Shown: piece after piece, positions 1 through 11,100 of the stretch
Layout of the letters: every line of letters starts with the position of its first letter
Position numbering within the stretch: position 1 is the stretch's first letter
Assembly (NCBI GenBank): GCA_022747635.1
Contig: JAKTNV010000001.1
Location: 29,739,990-29,803,989, forward strand
Direction of reading: 5' to 3'
Source of the DNA: Hetaerina americana
Taxonomy: Eukaryota > Arthropoda > Insecta > Odonata > Calopterygidae
DNA length: 64,000 nucleotides
The notes under the pieces: model-generated
Told to the model about the DNA's origin: nothing
The model's database searches: none
What the model saw: only the letters and a program-made list of their open reading frames with translations
Translations under genes and position numbers: made by a program

Positions 1-2720
1 GACCACGTTTCCGCGCCGTACATAGCTACACTCCATAACAAAGTTTTCCCGAGTCTTTTCTTAATATCCTTACTCAATGTCCCTGTCATCAATTCCCTCT
101 TCCTTGTAAAAGCCTGTTTGCCTAGTGCAATTCTTCTCATTACGCCCTTACTACTTTGGCCATTTTGGTCCAGAACGCTTCTGAGATACATAAACTGTCC
201 TACCTGCTATAGTTATTACCCTCCTATTTTAATGTCAAGCTTACCATTTGTCTTTCTGAAAAATCTCATTACCTTGGTTTTTTTGTATTGATTCTCATCC
301 CATATCTATTGCTCTGAATTTCCAATTCACTCAGCAATGCTTGCAACCCTTGGCTGACTGACAAACTAGAGCTTGGTCATCAGGAAACCTAGCTGATTCT
401 ACAAATTTCCCACTGACTTTCCTATCTCCGGTTTCTCCCATGCCTCTTTAATTATTTCCTCCACGTATATGTTGAATGGCATTGATGATAATGGACAACC
501 CTGCCTTACTCCTTTTCCTAACACTGCCCATTTGGACTCTTCGTTCCCCACTCACCTGAGAAGTCTGAGATATGTACAGGTTGTGGGTTAGTCTCCTATT
601 CCTCCAATATATTCCTATTTTCTGCAATATTCTCATTAGTTTTTCCCAATCCCCCCTATCAAACTAAATCTAGTAATAATTTGCCTTACTCTCCATCCTT
701 TGGTTGATGAACCTGAGAACAACTTTAGCTGTGTGGGAAATCAAACAAATTGTTCTTTAGTCCTCACATGAACGAGCATTTATCTTTTTGGAACAGGAGC
801 TAACACTGAGCTCACAAAGTTTTCTGGCCAGATTCCTTCCTCATAGATGCTATGAATCAGTCCATATAGACTCTTCCTAATATGTTTTCCTAAACCTTTT
901 AGTCCTTCCGTAGGAATGTTGTCTGCCCCCACGGCCTTATTTGATTTCATTTCTCTTAATACCCTTTCTATCTCATTGTTGGGTATGCCTGGACCTAAGT
1001 TATCTTCATCTACATCATATTCCCTTTCTATGTCTAACCTTGTTGGCCTAAGTTCTTTACCATGCAGTTCTTCTATATATTCCTTCCATCTCTCTTGGAT
1101 CTACTCTGCTTTAACTATTATCGTACCCAATTTATCCGTTACTCTTAGCACAGATCTTCCCTTATTACTTCCTGATAGTGATTAAACCTTGCTGTATAGA
1201 AATAGTGATTTAACCTTGCTGCATAGTGCACCAATTTCACCCTACTTCTGCAAACTTTCCATATCCTCGCGCTGCATCTTCCACCATTCTATTTTTGCTT
1301 TATTCATTACCCGTCCCAATCTTTATTTAACTCTTTGTACTTCTTTTGCCTAACTCTGTGTTTACATTCTTCCATTTTCTCCTCTCATCTATCTTTCTAA
1401 TCATCTCATCCGTGATCCATGGTTTCCCTGTCCTTTTCCTATTAACGGTTCCTGTAGCTTTCTATATCCCTTTTTTGATCAATTTCCATTTTATCTCGAC
1501 AGTACTCAGCTCTTTTCCCTTATTAATATTTTCTCTACAGCCCACCGATACTCCCTCCTTGTCAATCCAGTTAATCCTTCTACATTTCATTCCCTAACCC
1601 ACCACCCCTGGCTTATCTTTTTGAATTTGATGCTACACTTCATAAAATTTAACTTGTAAACAGAGTCTGAATCTGCTCCCGGGAAGCTATGCAAATTGCT
1701 ATGCCTTTTGTGGTGTCTAAACCAAGTGTTGCTGATGACTAACCCCTGTCTCCTGCAGAACTCAACTGCTCTCTCCCCGTGGTCATTCCTCGTGCCTAAA
1801 CCGTAGTCCCCGACCTCGTCACCATCTCTTCCTTCGCCTACCGTCGCATTCCAATCCCCCATCACTATCAAATGTTTCCCTGCAGGAACACACTCGATTG
1901 TCCTGTAACTGTTCCTATATCTTATCGACCTCTTCCTCCGTACGGTTGCTCGGTGGCATGTATACCTGAATAATAACCAAGTTCGTTGGTTCTGCTTTTA
2001 TCTCTACTGGTAATATTCTATCCGTTACCTGTTCTATGTTGACTACGCTTCTTCCTACCTCTTCTTTTAATGCTATGGCAACCCCTCGTTGGCTCTCGTC
2101 CCGGCCGCTGTATATCTATATTTCCCCTTTTCATCACTCGCTTTATATTCTCTAATTTTCCTGTCCTCAACATTGTCCAAACATTCCATGTTCCTGTCCT
2201 AACTAATTTGGTATTCTTCTTCTGCGCCTTTTGTGCTGCTATTGTCGGTTTTCTTTTGCAAGGGTTTCATGAGATGATGACCGCAGAAGCCTTGCCTCTC
2301 CCTCTGCCAGGCACGACACACAGCAATTGGGCCGAGTCCCGTAGTTGCCAGGACTCATTTTCTCTATACTGTCCATCCTAAAATCATGGGATTATTGAGG
2401 TGATTTCCCGTTGCATTCCTCAATAGTTTTTTTAAAGTGACACCATCACTCAATGGCCACCCCACTTGGGTCAGATGCCTTTGCAGCCACCTCACTGAGG
2501 AACAGACGCTGAGTAGACTACCTTTTGTCTGGCTCCTAACCTTTGACCTATCTGGCATGGGTGACCCTACCAGGAGGAATTATCATTGCTCCTGCCAGAA
2601 CAGCTCTATGGGTCATCGAAATACACAAACCTTTCCACCACGTCAAGATTGTAGTCCATGGGAGGGTTATATCCATTATTTCTTTCAATTTTAAAAATCC
2701 CAGACAATCTGCTCATCTTC
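1..2720 (-). repeat. Decayed non-LTR retrotransposon (LINE), endonuclease plus reverse transcriptase
   Basis: Read on the minus strand, 1587-1871 encodes the apurinic-type endonuclease core, with MGDWNATVGEG followed by an NTWFRHHKRH-like segment, as in the LINEs often annotated as craniofacial development protein 2-like. Around 430-500 the minus strand reads GVRQGCPLSS...FNIYVEEI, the reverse transcriptase (RT) fingers/palm motif. At about 370-395 the catalytic loop reads RFPDDQALV, where an FADD-type loop is expected. Bases 1-180 match the 3' coding end seen again at 60.39-60.52 kb. Stops and frameshifts interrupt the frames, so this is a dead copy. The 5' limit near 2.7 kb is an estimate; 2.4-2.7 kb looks like 5' UTR. 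The element continues beyond base 1. Confidence 0.85.
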
Positions 2721-3507
2721 CTCCTCTGAGGAGAGTTTCCCATCCCAAGAACTCTAGCACCGCTGCCACACTCTCAGACATTTTATGCTTGCCTGAAACA
2801 TTCCCAGATGCTTTCTTTCGGGCTAACTCAAACTTATTCAAATGGGCATTTCATAGGGATATCACACTGCTGTCACATACGGTATCATTGACTGAACAAC
2901 AGAAGTGTATGCTAATTCTTGGTGGCTATGTACTCTTCTCAAGATTTCTCACTATCCAATCAAGGGATTGAAAACCTTTTGTCACCACCTTTTCAATATT
3001 TTGTCCCCATTGAAATTTGGCCATAGGAGTAATGCCAAAATATTTACTGTTCTCACAACTTCAAATATATATTCCTGATTTTGCCTTGTCTTTTTCCTCA
3101 TAAATGGTATTATTTGACATTTTTTCCATTCAATTACATTCTATTGGCTTTTATCTATACTGGTAATTTGTATAAGTTTTCTAGAAAGATGTTCCAGTCC
3201 TTTCAATATTTTATCCCCATATACAATATACAGTCTTCTACAAAAAGATCCATGTCAGATTTAACAACTTCCTGAATATCATTGACATACCATTAATAAA
3301 GCCAAAAATAAATTAAAATTCATGTTGCATGAGTAAAATATTATAAGCACAGTTTCCCACCTCAAAACCATAAAGCAAAGGCATGCTGCATATGTAGCTT
3401 TACAAGACCATAAGCAAGAATATATTTCTGTCTAGATGTGTTAGATACCTAGATACCTAGATATCTAGATGATACCAAACTAAAAACAAATAATGGTAAT
3501 CAACCCA
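2721..3507. other. No gene seen; AT-rich, possible repeat remains
   Basis: No frame here has splice signals or a recognisable motif. The phrase TTTCAATATTTT(G/A)TCCCCAT occurs twice (near 2990 and 3200), suggesting old repeat material. A short run of ATACCTAG-like repeats lies at about 3445-3470. Confidence 0.4.
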
Positions 3508-3516
3508 AAGGTTAGT

Positions 3517-3828
3517 GGGGATCGAGATGGTGCAGGGGCTAACGTACTGGCTTCCCACCCTGAGGGCGCGGGTTCAAATCCCGGCGGTGTTGAATATTTT
3601 TCAGAGGTATCTCGATCCCTACTTGAGGTGCTTTGTGGAGGGCACTTTGAGTGAGTACGCCGTCCGTCGAATGGGACGTTAAGCCGCGGACCCCTTGGCG
3701 CCTTTCGTAAAGAGTAGGCTAATGCCGATGCCGGGTTTCTCTCCACCCTTCATCCTTTCCTGTCCTTCCCCTATGGCGCAAATGACCTTAGCTGTCGGTC
3801 GCCTCCCCTCAAAACTACTACTACCCCG
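3517..3828 (+). repeat. tRNA-derived SINE, family A, copy 1
   Basis: The 5' head is tRNA-like, with an A-box-like TGGTGCAGGGG and a B box GGTTCAAATCC. A conserved body follows (...TCCCTACTTGAGGTGCTTTG... then ...ATGGCGCAAATGACCTTAGC...) and a 3' tail of ACT triplets. The 9-bp direct repeat AAGGTTAGT flanks it at 3508-3516 and 3829-3837 and is the probable target-site duplication. Other copies lie at 27.94, 31.81 and 33.11 kb. Confidence 0.92.
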
Positions 3829-3837
3829 AAGGTTAGT

Positions 3838-5182
3838 TTAATCATTGTTACTAAACCCCCAAAAGAATTAAGCAAAAGAGGAAAGGAAATTAAAAATTAT
3901 CCAGGACTTGAAGGCAACATCTTTGTCAGTGGAAGATTGAGTGTTTTGTTGGTTAAGGGATTATTTAAGGTTTAAAAGATGGGGAGGTAGAGGTGTGGAA
4001 TAGGGAAAGACAATAGCATGAGAAGAGTTTGATGGTGACAACGAACTGATGGGATGGGAGAGGGAAAAGACTACAGTGAAGAGGATGGAACAAGCTGCTG
4101 ACTTGGGTAGGATAGTGATGTGTTTTTGTGTGTGTGCGTGAAAGTAAACCTTCTTTTGATTAGTTTGGGGGATGAGAAAATGAGGGATAATGGATTTTTA
4201 ATTTCTAATATTGTTTCAGAAATTTGGAAAATTGTAATTAGACTTAAACTTGAACCAAATTGCTGTAGAAAACTATGAATAAAATATAATATCCCTGAAT
4301 CATAATCAACAGAAATCATAACTCAAAACTTCATCCTCCAGATGAAGAAAAATTGTTTTCTACTGAAAACAAGTGATAACATTAGGTGCACACACTTCCC
4401 ATATTTAATGATTGAAAAATATGCGGGCACCTGTTTTAGAATGCTACAGTTAAAATTATTCAACATCTTATAAAACTAAAGAATATTTAAATACTAAATA
4501 AGCTCAGCATATCACTCCATCACTAACCCATGACATCACTGAAGCTATATGTGTTCCCAACAGTATGAAAAGTACACAAACTCATTCAAATGCATTGAAG
4601 CTGAATTTAAGACAAGTATAAGTAATTACATAACACTTCAACTAGCTTTGAAACATCATCATTATTGATTACTGTTGGAAAATAGATTAATCATGTGGTA
4701 TAAGCAGCTTAACAAAAGACAATTATCTCAGTGGAAATGTGGTTTCCATGAGGTAAATTTGCCATAATAACCATTATCAAGTTATCAAGTCCATTTTCAT
4801 GCCTAGTTTTGTGTTTTGTAGGTTCAAACCTCAGCCACCTTATTGTCATATTCTGTTTTCTGTAGTTAAGCAAATTAATTAAAATATCCTTTCAAAATTT
4901 TTAATTTAGAGGCTTAGAGAATTTTTTGTCAGTGGATAAGGTATTATCATCTTTTATCATAGTTTTTCTTATGCTTTTAATATACTTACAGGGCCAAAAG
5001 ATACTCTGATATTTAATGTACATTTAAAAAGTTTAAAGTATATATTTGAATCTTATTTCATCATGGATATTTACCACTATGTCAACTTTAACCTTAGCAA
5101 ATAATTAATTGTAAGGTCATAAACCCTGGCTGGTTATGGATACATCCTAAATTTATCTATAAATATTTAAATAAATACTTAC
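3838..5182. other. AT-rich non-coding DNA, probably intron of the LRR gene
   Basis: No conserved frame or recognisable repeat was found. It follows the splice donor at 5182-5177 (minus strand), so it should be intron of the LRR gene, whose next exon was not found between here and base 1. Confidence 0.5.
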
Positions 5183-8100
5183 CCTATTCCCCTTTACGTA
5201 CAATGAGGTGGTGTTATCAGGCAGGCGTGATGGCAACCTGGAAAGGTTTCTGTGACTGCAGTCGACCATTATAACAGGCACCAACCAGTCAGGGCGCTTC
5301 CCTTTTCCTACAACCCCTCCCCCTGTGGTAGATCCTCCACCACTTGCCCACCCCATCCCCAAGTCCCCTCCACTGTGCCACACCACGTTGGTCATGGAGC
5401 AGTTGCAATGCCATGGATGACTGTCTGGGCACTGATCATGCAAATGCTGTGAAGGATGAATTGCTGTTAAGTCACTCCATTTTAGAAGGAACAAGCATGA
5501 CTATTGTTATGTAAATTAAGATATATGTACTTCTATTGAAGGTATGTTTTGGACAGACAGAACAAACCTACATTTCCTAGCCTAGCCCAATAAGTCGAAA
5601 CCAAACACCCATTACAACAATTACATATACCCTTCTTCAATATTGCACCCTTTTGTCTCCCTTCAATGAGCCTATTCTTTTCCTCCCCCACTTCACTTGC
5701 CTAACATTCTCCCATCTATCGCCGCCTTCAACATCCCACTTCCAATCAAAATGCTATGTACCCATTTTCCTGCCTCCTTCAGATTTCTTCCAACAATCCC
5801 CTCTCCTCCCCCACATTGCCTAACACTTCTTTGTTTGTTTTCCTTTTCATCCATTTGACTTTTTCTATTCTTCTCCGCCTTCAAAAGCCTCCAATCTATG
5901 CCCATCCTCTTCTTTTGATGGCCATGTTTCTTCTCCACCATATAAAATAACACTTTATATAGTTTAATAGTTTTTGCTAATCATTTCTTAGAATCATTCA
6001 TCAACAAAACTGTCATCAACTCCACACTCATGGTAAAAGCTTCTTTGTCAAATGCAATTTTTCTTTTTATGTCCCTACTACTATGGCACTCCAATTTTAG
6101 AATGAATTATCCTGCATCAACTTGAAAACCTCATAGCCTTTTTTTTCTATGCACGTTGATTCTCAGCCCATACCTTTAATGCCAATTTTTTTTGTGGGTT
6201 GAGAAATGACTTTGGCTGACTGGCTATAAAGTTTGATCATCCACAAATCTAACTGACTTTATGAATTACGTTTTGGGAATGAGATAATTCGATTCTCATA
6301 TTTCCTGAAGATTGTGGATAGAATGGGAGCAGATAAAACGTGGTTTTTCATGAAGTATTTGGGAGAGACAATGGAATCGCTGTAACGAGGAATTCGAAGC
6401 CACATATATGAGGCTCCAATATCCTAGGCATGCTCATTGCTTAGGAATTAAGAAAGAATGAAAACTGTAGAAATTCATTCCACTTGGCTGACTATTACTC
6501 ATGGGTAGCTGTGTCATTAATTACTTTCATAATGAACTTCAAACTCATAATCAACATACAAATTAAGACTGAAGATAGCAAGAAACTATCCTAACAAGCA
6601 AGAAAAACTGATTGGGTGTGAAATGTGTTTTTAAAACTTATTTATAGTAGGAAACTGGCTAACATAAAATTTAGGGGACCAAGCCAAATATTTCATGCTC
6701 ACATCTTTCTGCCACTTTCATTTACTGAGACAGTCGTGTTTGTCCATGTGCATGCACATGCATGAAAATGTGTGTATATGCATAAAATAATATTTATTGG
6801 TTCCAGAACATGTGGTTTACATGTACAGAACAGGCCATATGAACACAGTACACAAGCAAACACAGCATAAGGAGTCAAATTAATAAAAATATGTAAACAC
6901 ATTTCAAATAGATGAATTCACTAATGGAATAAAATCCTTACGAGGTATTGGTGTATTTCAGGGCTGAACCGAGAGAAGTTAGAGATTTCCCTAAGTTTCC
7001 TTGAAAGGCAATTCAAAAGTTACACACATAGGGCCTTTTCCTGAAAAGGCTTAAATTATGAATTACAAACCTAAAGTCTTTAGGCACTCTGCTGTGGTAT
7101 TCATTGAAATAGCCATTTATTTCACTGTCAAACAATCTTCTGTGCTGACAATAAAAACCAATAGCCATTTTTACTGGTACATTACCCAGAATTTTGATGG
7201 CCAACTGTTGATAAATATTAAAAACATGGATTCCATAATTTCAAAAGCTATTACATTATTGATAATGCTAATGTATGTTTGCCTGGCATATCTCAAGTGA
7301 ATGTAAACTGAAGCAAGTGTATTGCATATTATCTTAGGTTGCCACACCTGAGTAATAATAATAATAATAATAATAATAATTTTATTGGTCATAATTAGAC
7401 TTAAAAATGAACTCATCAAAAAACACTCTGATCAATTTATCAGATTGGCCCTTCTGAATGACAAACAGTATGTTTTTTACCAACGCCCAGTGTTACCAAA
7501 CCATGTAACGCCCAGTGTTACCATGTAAATTACCAAAAACGTTTTGGTAATTTGCATGGCCATGGATAAAAAAATTTCGTGATGAGATACAAATATAGCA
7601 TGACACAGTTGGGTGGATAATTTAGTCAGATTACTAAATTTCTCATTAAATAACTTTCATTTAAAATTTTGGAAATTGGTCAAGCATTTCTGCATTGCTT
7701 TTAAGCCTACATTATGTTTTTAATGTATATCTAAATGTATTTTTTAAATGCGTTTCTTAAGAGTTAACATCTACCATGGTAGATATCTACCTCAATGAAA
7801 AACTGTGGTAGATTTTTCTCACAGGGAACACACTAACCTTAATTAAAGCCATTACAGGGAAGAGAGGCTTCCCTGGATATGAATCATCACTGCACATGAG
7901 TTTGTCTCTGTCTGCAATTCTTCTTCCAAGTCTAGAAGGCAGTGTCCTATCACGGTCAGCCACCAACCATCGAAGACCTCCATTTGAGCAATTCCATGGG
8001 TTTCCTGAATTAGATCAGACTAATTGCCAACATATATTTTTACCTCCAATTTTAAATCAACCCTGATGGAAATTATAATATATTTATAGATATTTGAGAT

Positions 8101-11100
8101 TAGAGTAAAATATAATAATGCTCTGGCAATACTCTCTCCAGCACGATACATCCAAAGAAGTAATGTAGGAAGAAGTTTTCAGTGTCAATTTGATTCTTTT
8201 TTGCTAGGATTAATGATTAAAGGAGCAATTATTATTCTTATTAGTGCAGACCTGTTGATTAACTTCACAAAGTGATTATATAAGCTTCTAGAAATAACAT
8301 AATAACAATTGAGAGTTTTGAAGCAGTCTGTAATAGCAAATAATATTGGAGATTAGATAATTTAATATGTTCTTTTTAATCATTATATATCAGTAACCCA
8401 AACAGCCATATATGACTCTATAAATGAGATACATTAAAAAACAAACAAGCATGCAAATGCAAAAAAAACATGTTTAATGTGTTAAAAAGTAACCTTAAAG
8501 CTAAATCATTTTGAAGCATCTTCTCATCCAGATTTCTCTTGCATTTGGAAATGAGGAGAATTATCAAATATAACTATCATATATCTGTAAATAACAAACA
8601 GAGGTTGTTTCTTCAGAAATGAACAATGGTTATTAACTTAGATACCGTGAAATATCTAGGATTCTGGTCCAATATACCAGCATATATGTATTGGTACATA
8701 CTTAGCATTTTTTCCCAAAATACTAGTGCCAGTATCCATGATTACTGATCTGGAGAGAGCTACCCAGATAGTAATACCTACTTTCCTTGTCTTTGGTAAG
8801 TACTAGTAGGATCTTATGTTCTAAGAACTTTTCTCCACTATAACAGAAGTAAGTTAATATACTAATTCATTCCTATGATCAATTTCAGCAAACACAAGCT
8901 CAAGTGTCATCGCTAGTACCTAAGGTTCCAAGCCGTGCACTTAATACCTAAGATTACCACTAGCCAATACAATGCAAAAAATTCAGAGGGTAAAAATCCT
9001 TCATCTTCCCGGGATTCAAACCCGGATCCCTCCATATCCAGCCAAGTGCTTTAGCCAGTTAAACTATCAAGGCATCCACTTATACTCCAAAATTTTGGAG
9101 GCTTTAAAGGAACAATATATGATGAGATACTATACATACAATGTTACAGGCATTCGTAGTTGTACACAGTGCACCACAATCCACGGGGTTAAAGCCAACT
9201 TTAAACACTAAGGGTGTTTTACCTTTGACAAATATTTTGATCAATCTTGAATCCTGTACATTATGCCGGGGTATCTATGTAAAAACTACTTAAAAGGCAA
9301 AGTAATAGAACATTTCAAATAAAAGAGAGGGATACTTTTCCATAGAATTTTGAGTTTTGTGAGTGTTTAATAAAACATTCAAGGAAAAATAAAACTTTTA
9401 ACGTCTGGGATGGTGAAAAGCAGGTATGGTGATCCAGTAATCTGAGTATTTGGCTTACTGACTGGACTAATGTTTTACACAAATGTTTAGCGCACTGAGA
9501 GAAGCAGTAGTACAAAACTTTCACAATGTCGATGCCATGATTCCATGACCGCCGAGAACACTTCTGAAAGGGCCTCTGGTGCCCACTGGAAAAACCTGCT
9601 GTTCCATTACCGAGGCTTTTTGGGTTCGTTTTCAGAAGACGGCCAGCCTTCTTTGGACTGTTGCATTCAATAGCTCGCATATTTAGCATCAATTACACCA
9701 CCACCGCATGTCCAACTCAATCAATTTAAATGGACGTTAAACAACGCAAGCAGAGAAAACGGATGACCCACCTTTCTTGAATACTAAAAGACGCTTCTTT
9801 AAGTGTTAAAAACGCTTTTCACTCTAGCGGAAGCAATACAAACCCTATGGCCTCGACGGCGTAGTCAACCTTGTCTTGCACTCATAACAAGTTCCCGCGC
9901 ATTTTAATGCCAGACTCATCTCCCTACCTACTTTTAGCCCGAGAAAAAAATTTGGTGACCTTACAAATGGAACGCACATTGCATGATTGCATTGCTAAAG
10001 GAATTGCTTACCTGCCAGGTATATCTTATGCACGCGCCTTATCCAGCGGCCCGCCTCCAGGTTCCTCAGTCTGTTCCCGGAGAGGTCAAGGGACCGCAGC
10101 CTTCGTCTGCGGAGAAGCCGCATCAGTCTCTCCTCCTCGTCGGCCTCCATCGGCCCCATGATGGCGCTCACATTACCCCGCGACAGCGAAGACGCGCTCA
10201 GGCGAAGCAGCGCGGCCCACAGCTCCTCTTCGCCCTCCTGTGCGCCGCCCTCGCCTCCCCCTCCCGCTGCCTCTCCCCCATTGCCCTCCAACCCTTTGGC
10301 ACCCCCAGTCTCCTCCGAGGACGAGGACGAAGAGGAGGCACCGGCCTCGTCCTCCAGGTCGAACCCCACCACTTGGCTCACCATCCCTCCGGGCGCCACC
10401 GTCAGGCGGCGAAGCTCTGGAAACTCTGGAAAGCCGGAGTCTCAGTGTAGGATGAGTTTCGTCTACGATACACATGCGACCCGTGTGATGTGCATCGTCT
10501 ACGATGTGCGATACTCGTGCTTCAGGGTGTCGGCTTGGTATGGTTGCTAGTGAAATTTATTGGTTGTAAAGTTAAATTAAGGCCCGGTTTTTAGAACCCC
10601 GTATTTTTCAGTGTTATTCCGCTCCAAACCAAGGTACTGCGCGTTGAGCCCTTCAAGAGAGATACCCCTGGTCCCTATACTATGGGTCTCTTGACGTTTT
10701 TCCCTATGGTTCGATTACTGCCGATATCTACTTTTGATCAAGCCAAATTTCATTCCCTATGAATCCTGTCCAAAACCAATCAAATGCGATATACATATGC
10801 ATTAAAAATCATACTGTTATGTATAGTCGCAAAACAATTATGGCATCACACATAGAGGTAAGTCAAATATAAAATTAAGAATTTTTAGCAGTTTGGTGCT
10901 TAATTTACGTTGCCCATCCTCGAAAAAAATATTTAATAAATGTGGGGATACTTAGCAGTAAATTATTACCTGGTCGCCTTTATCGTTACAAAAATCCTCT
11001 ATCGTACGAGAGCACTAAGAGACGAGAATGGGAATCATAAATCGGAACACCAAAAAACTTGTAAATTCGAACCACCTCGAAATACGAGATGGTTCGATTG

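Noticed and set aside
2543..2971. 142-codon plus-strand frame
   Set aside because: No motif, antisense to LINE 5' UTR at its start, and no splice or start context.
3480..3746. Minus-strand frame NPASALAYSLRKAPRGPR..., with a similar one at 31782-32054
   Set aside because: Antisense translation of SINE family A; the similarity comes from the repeat, not from a protein.
8990..9080. Functional tRNA gene
   Set aside because: A and B boxes are present, but the acceptor and anticodon stems do not pair properly and the same head is attached to a repeated SINE body at 48.2 kb.
9315..9692. 125-codon minus-strand frame
   Set aside because: Lies in an LRR-gene intron; no LRR or other motif, and using it would break the phase match between exons 2 and 3.
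9983..10550. Several overlapping Pro/Arg/Ser-rich plus-strand frames
   Set aside because: Open only because of GC-rich composition; the minus-strand exon 2 of the LRR gene explains the region with splice sites and an LRR.
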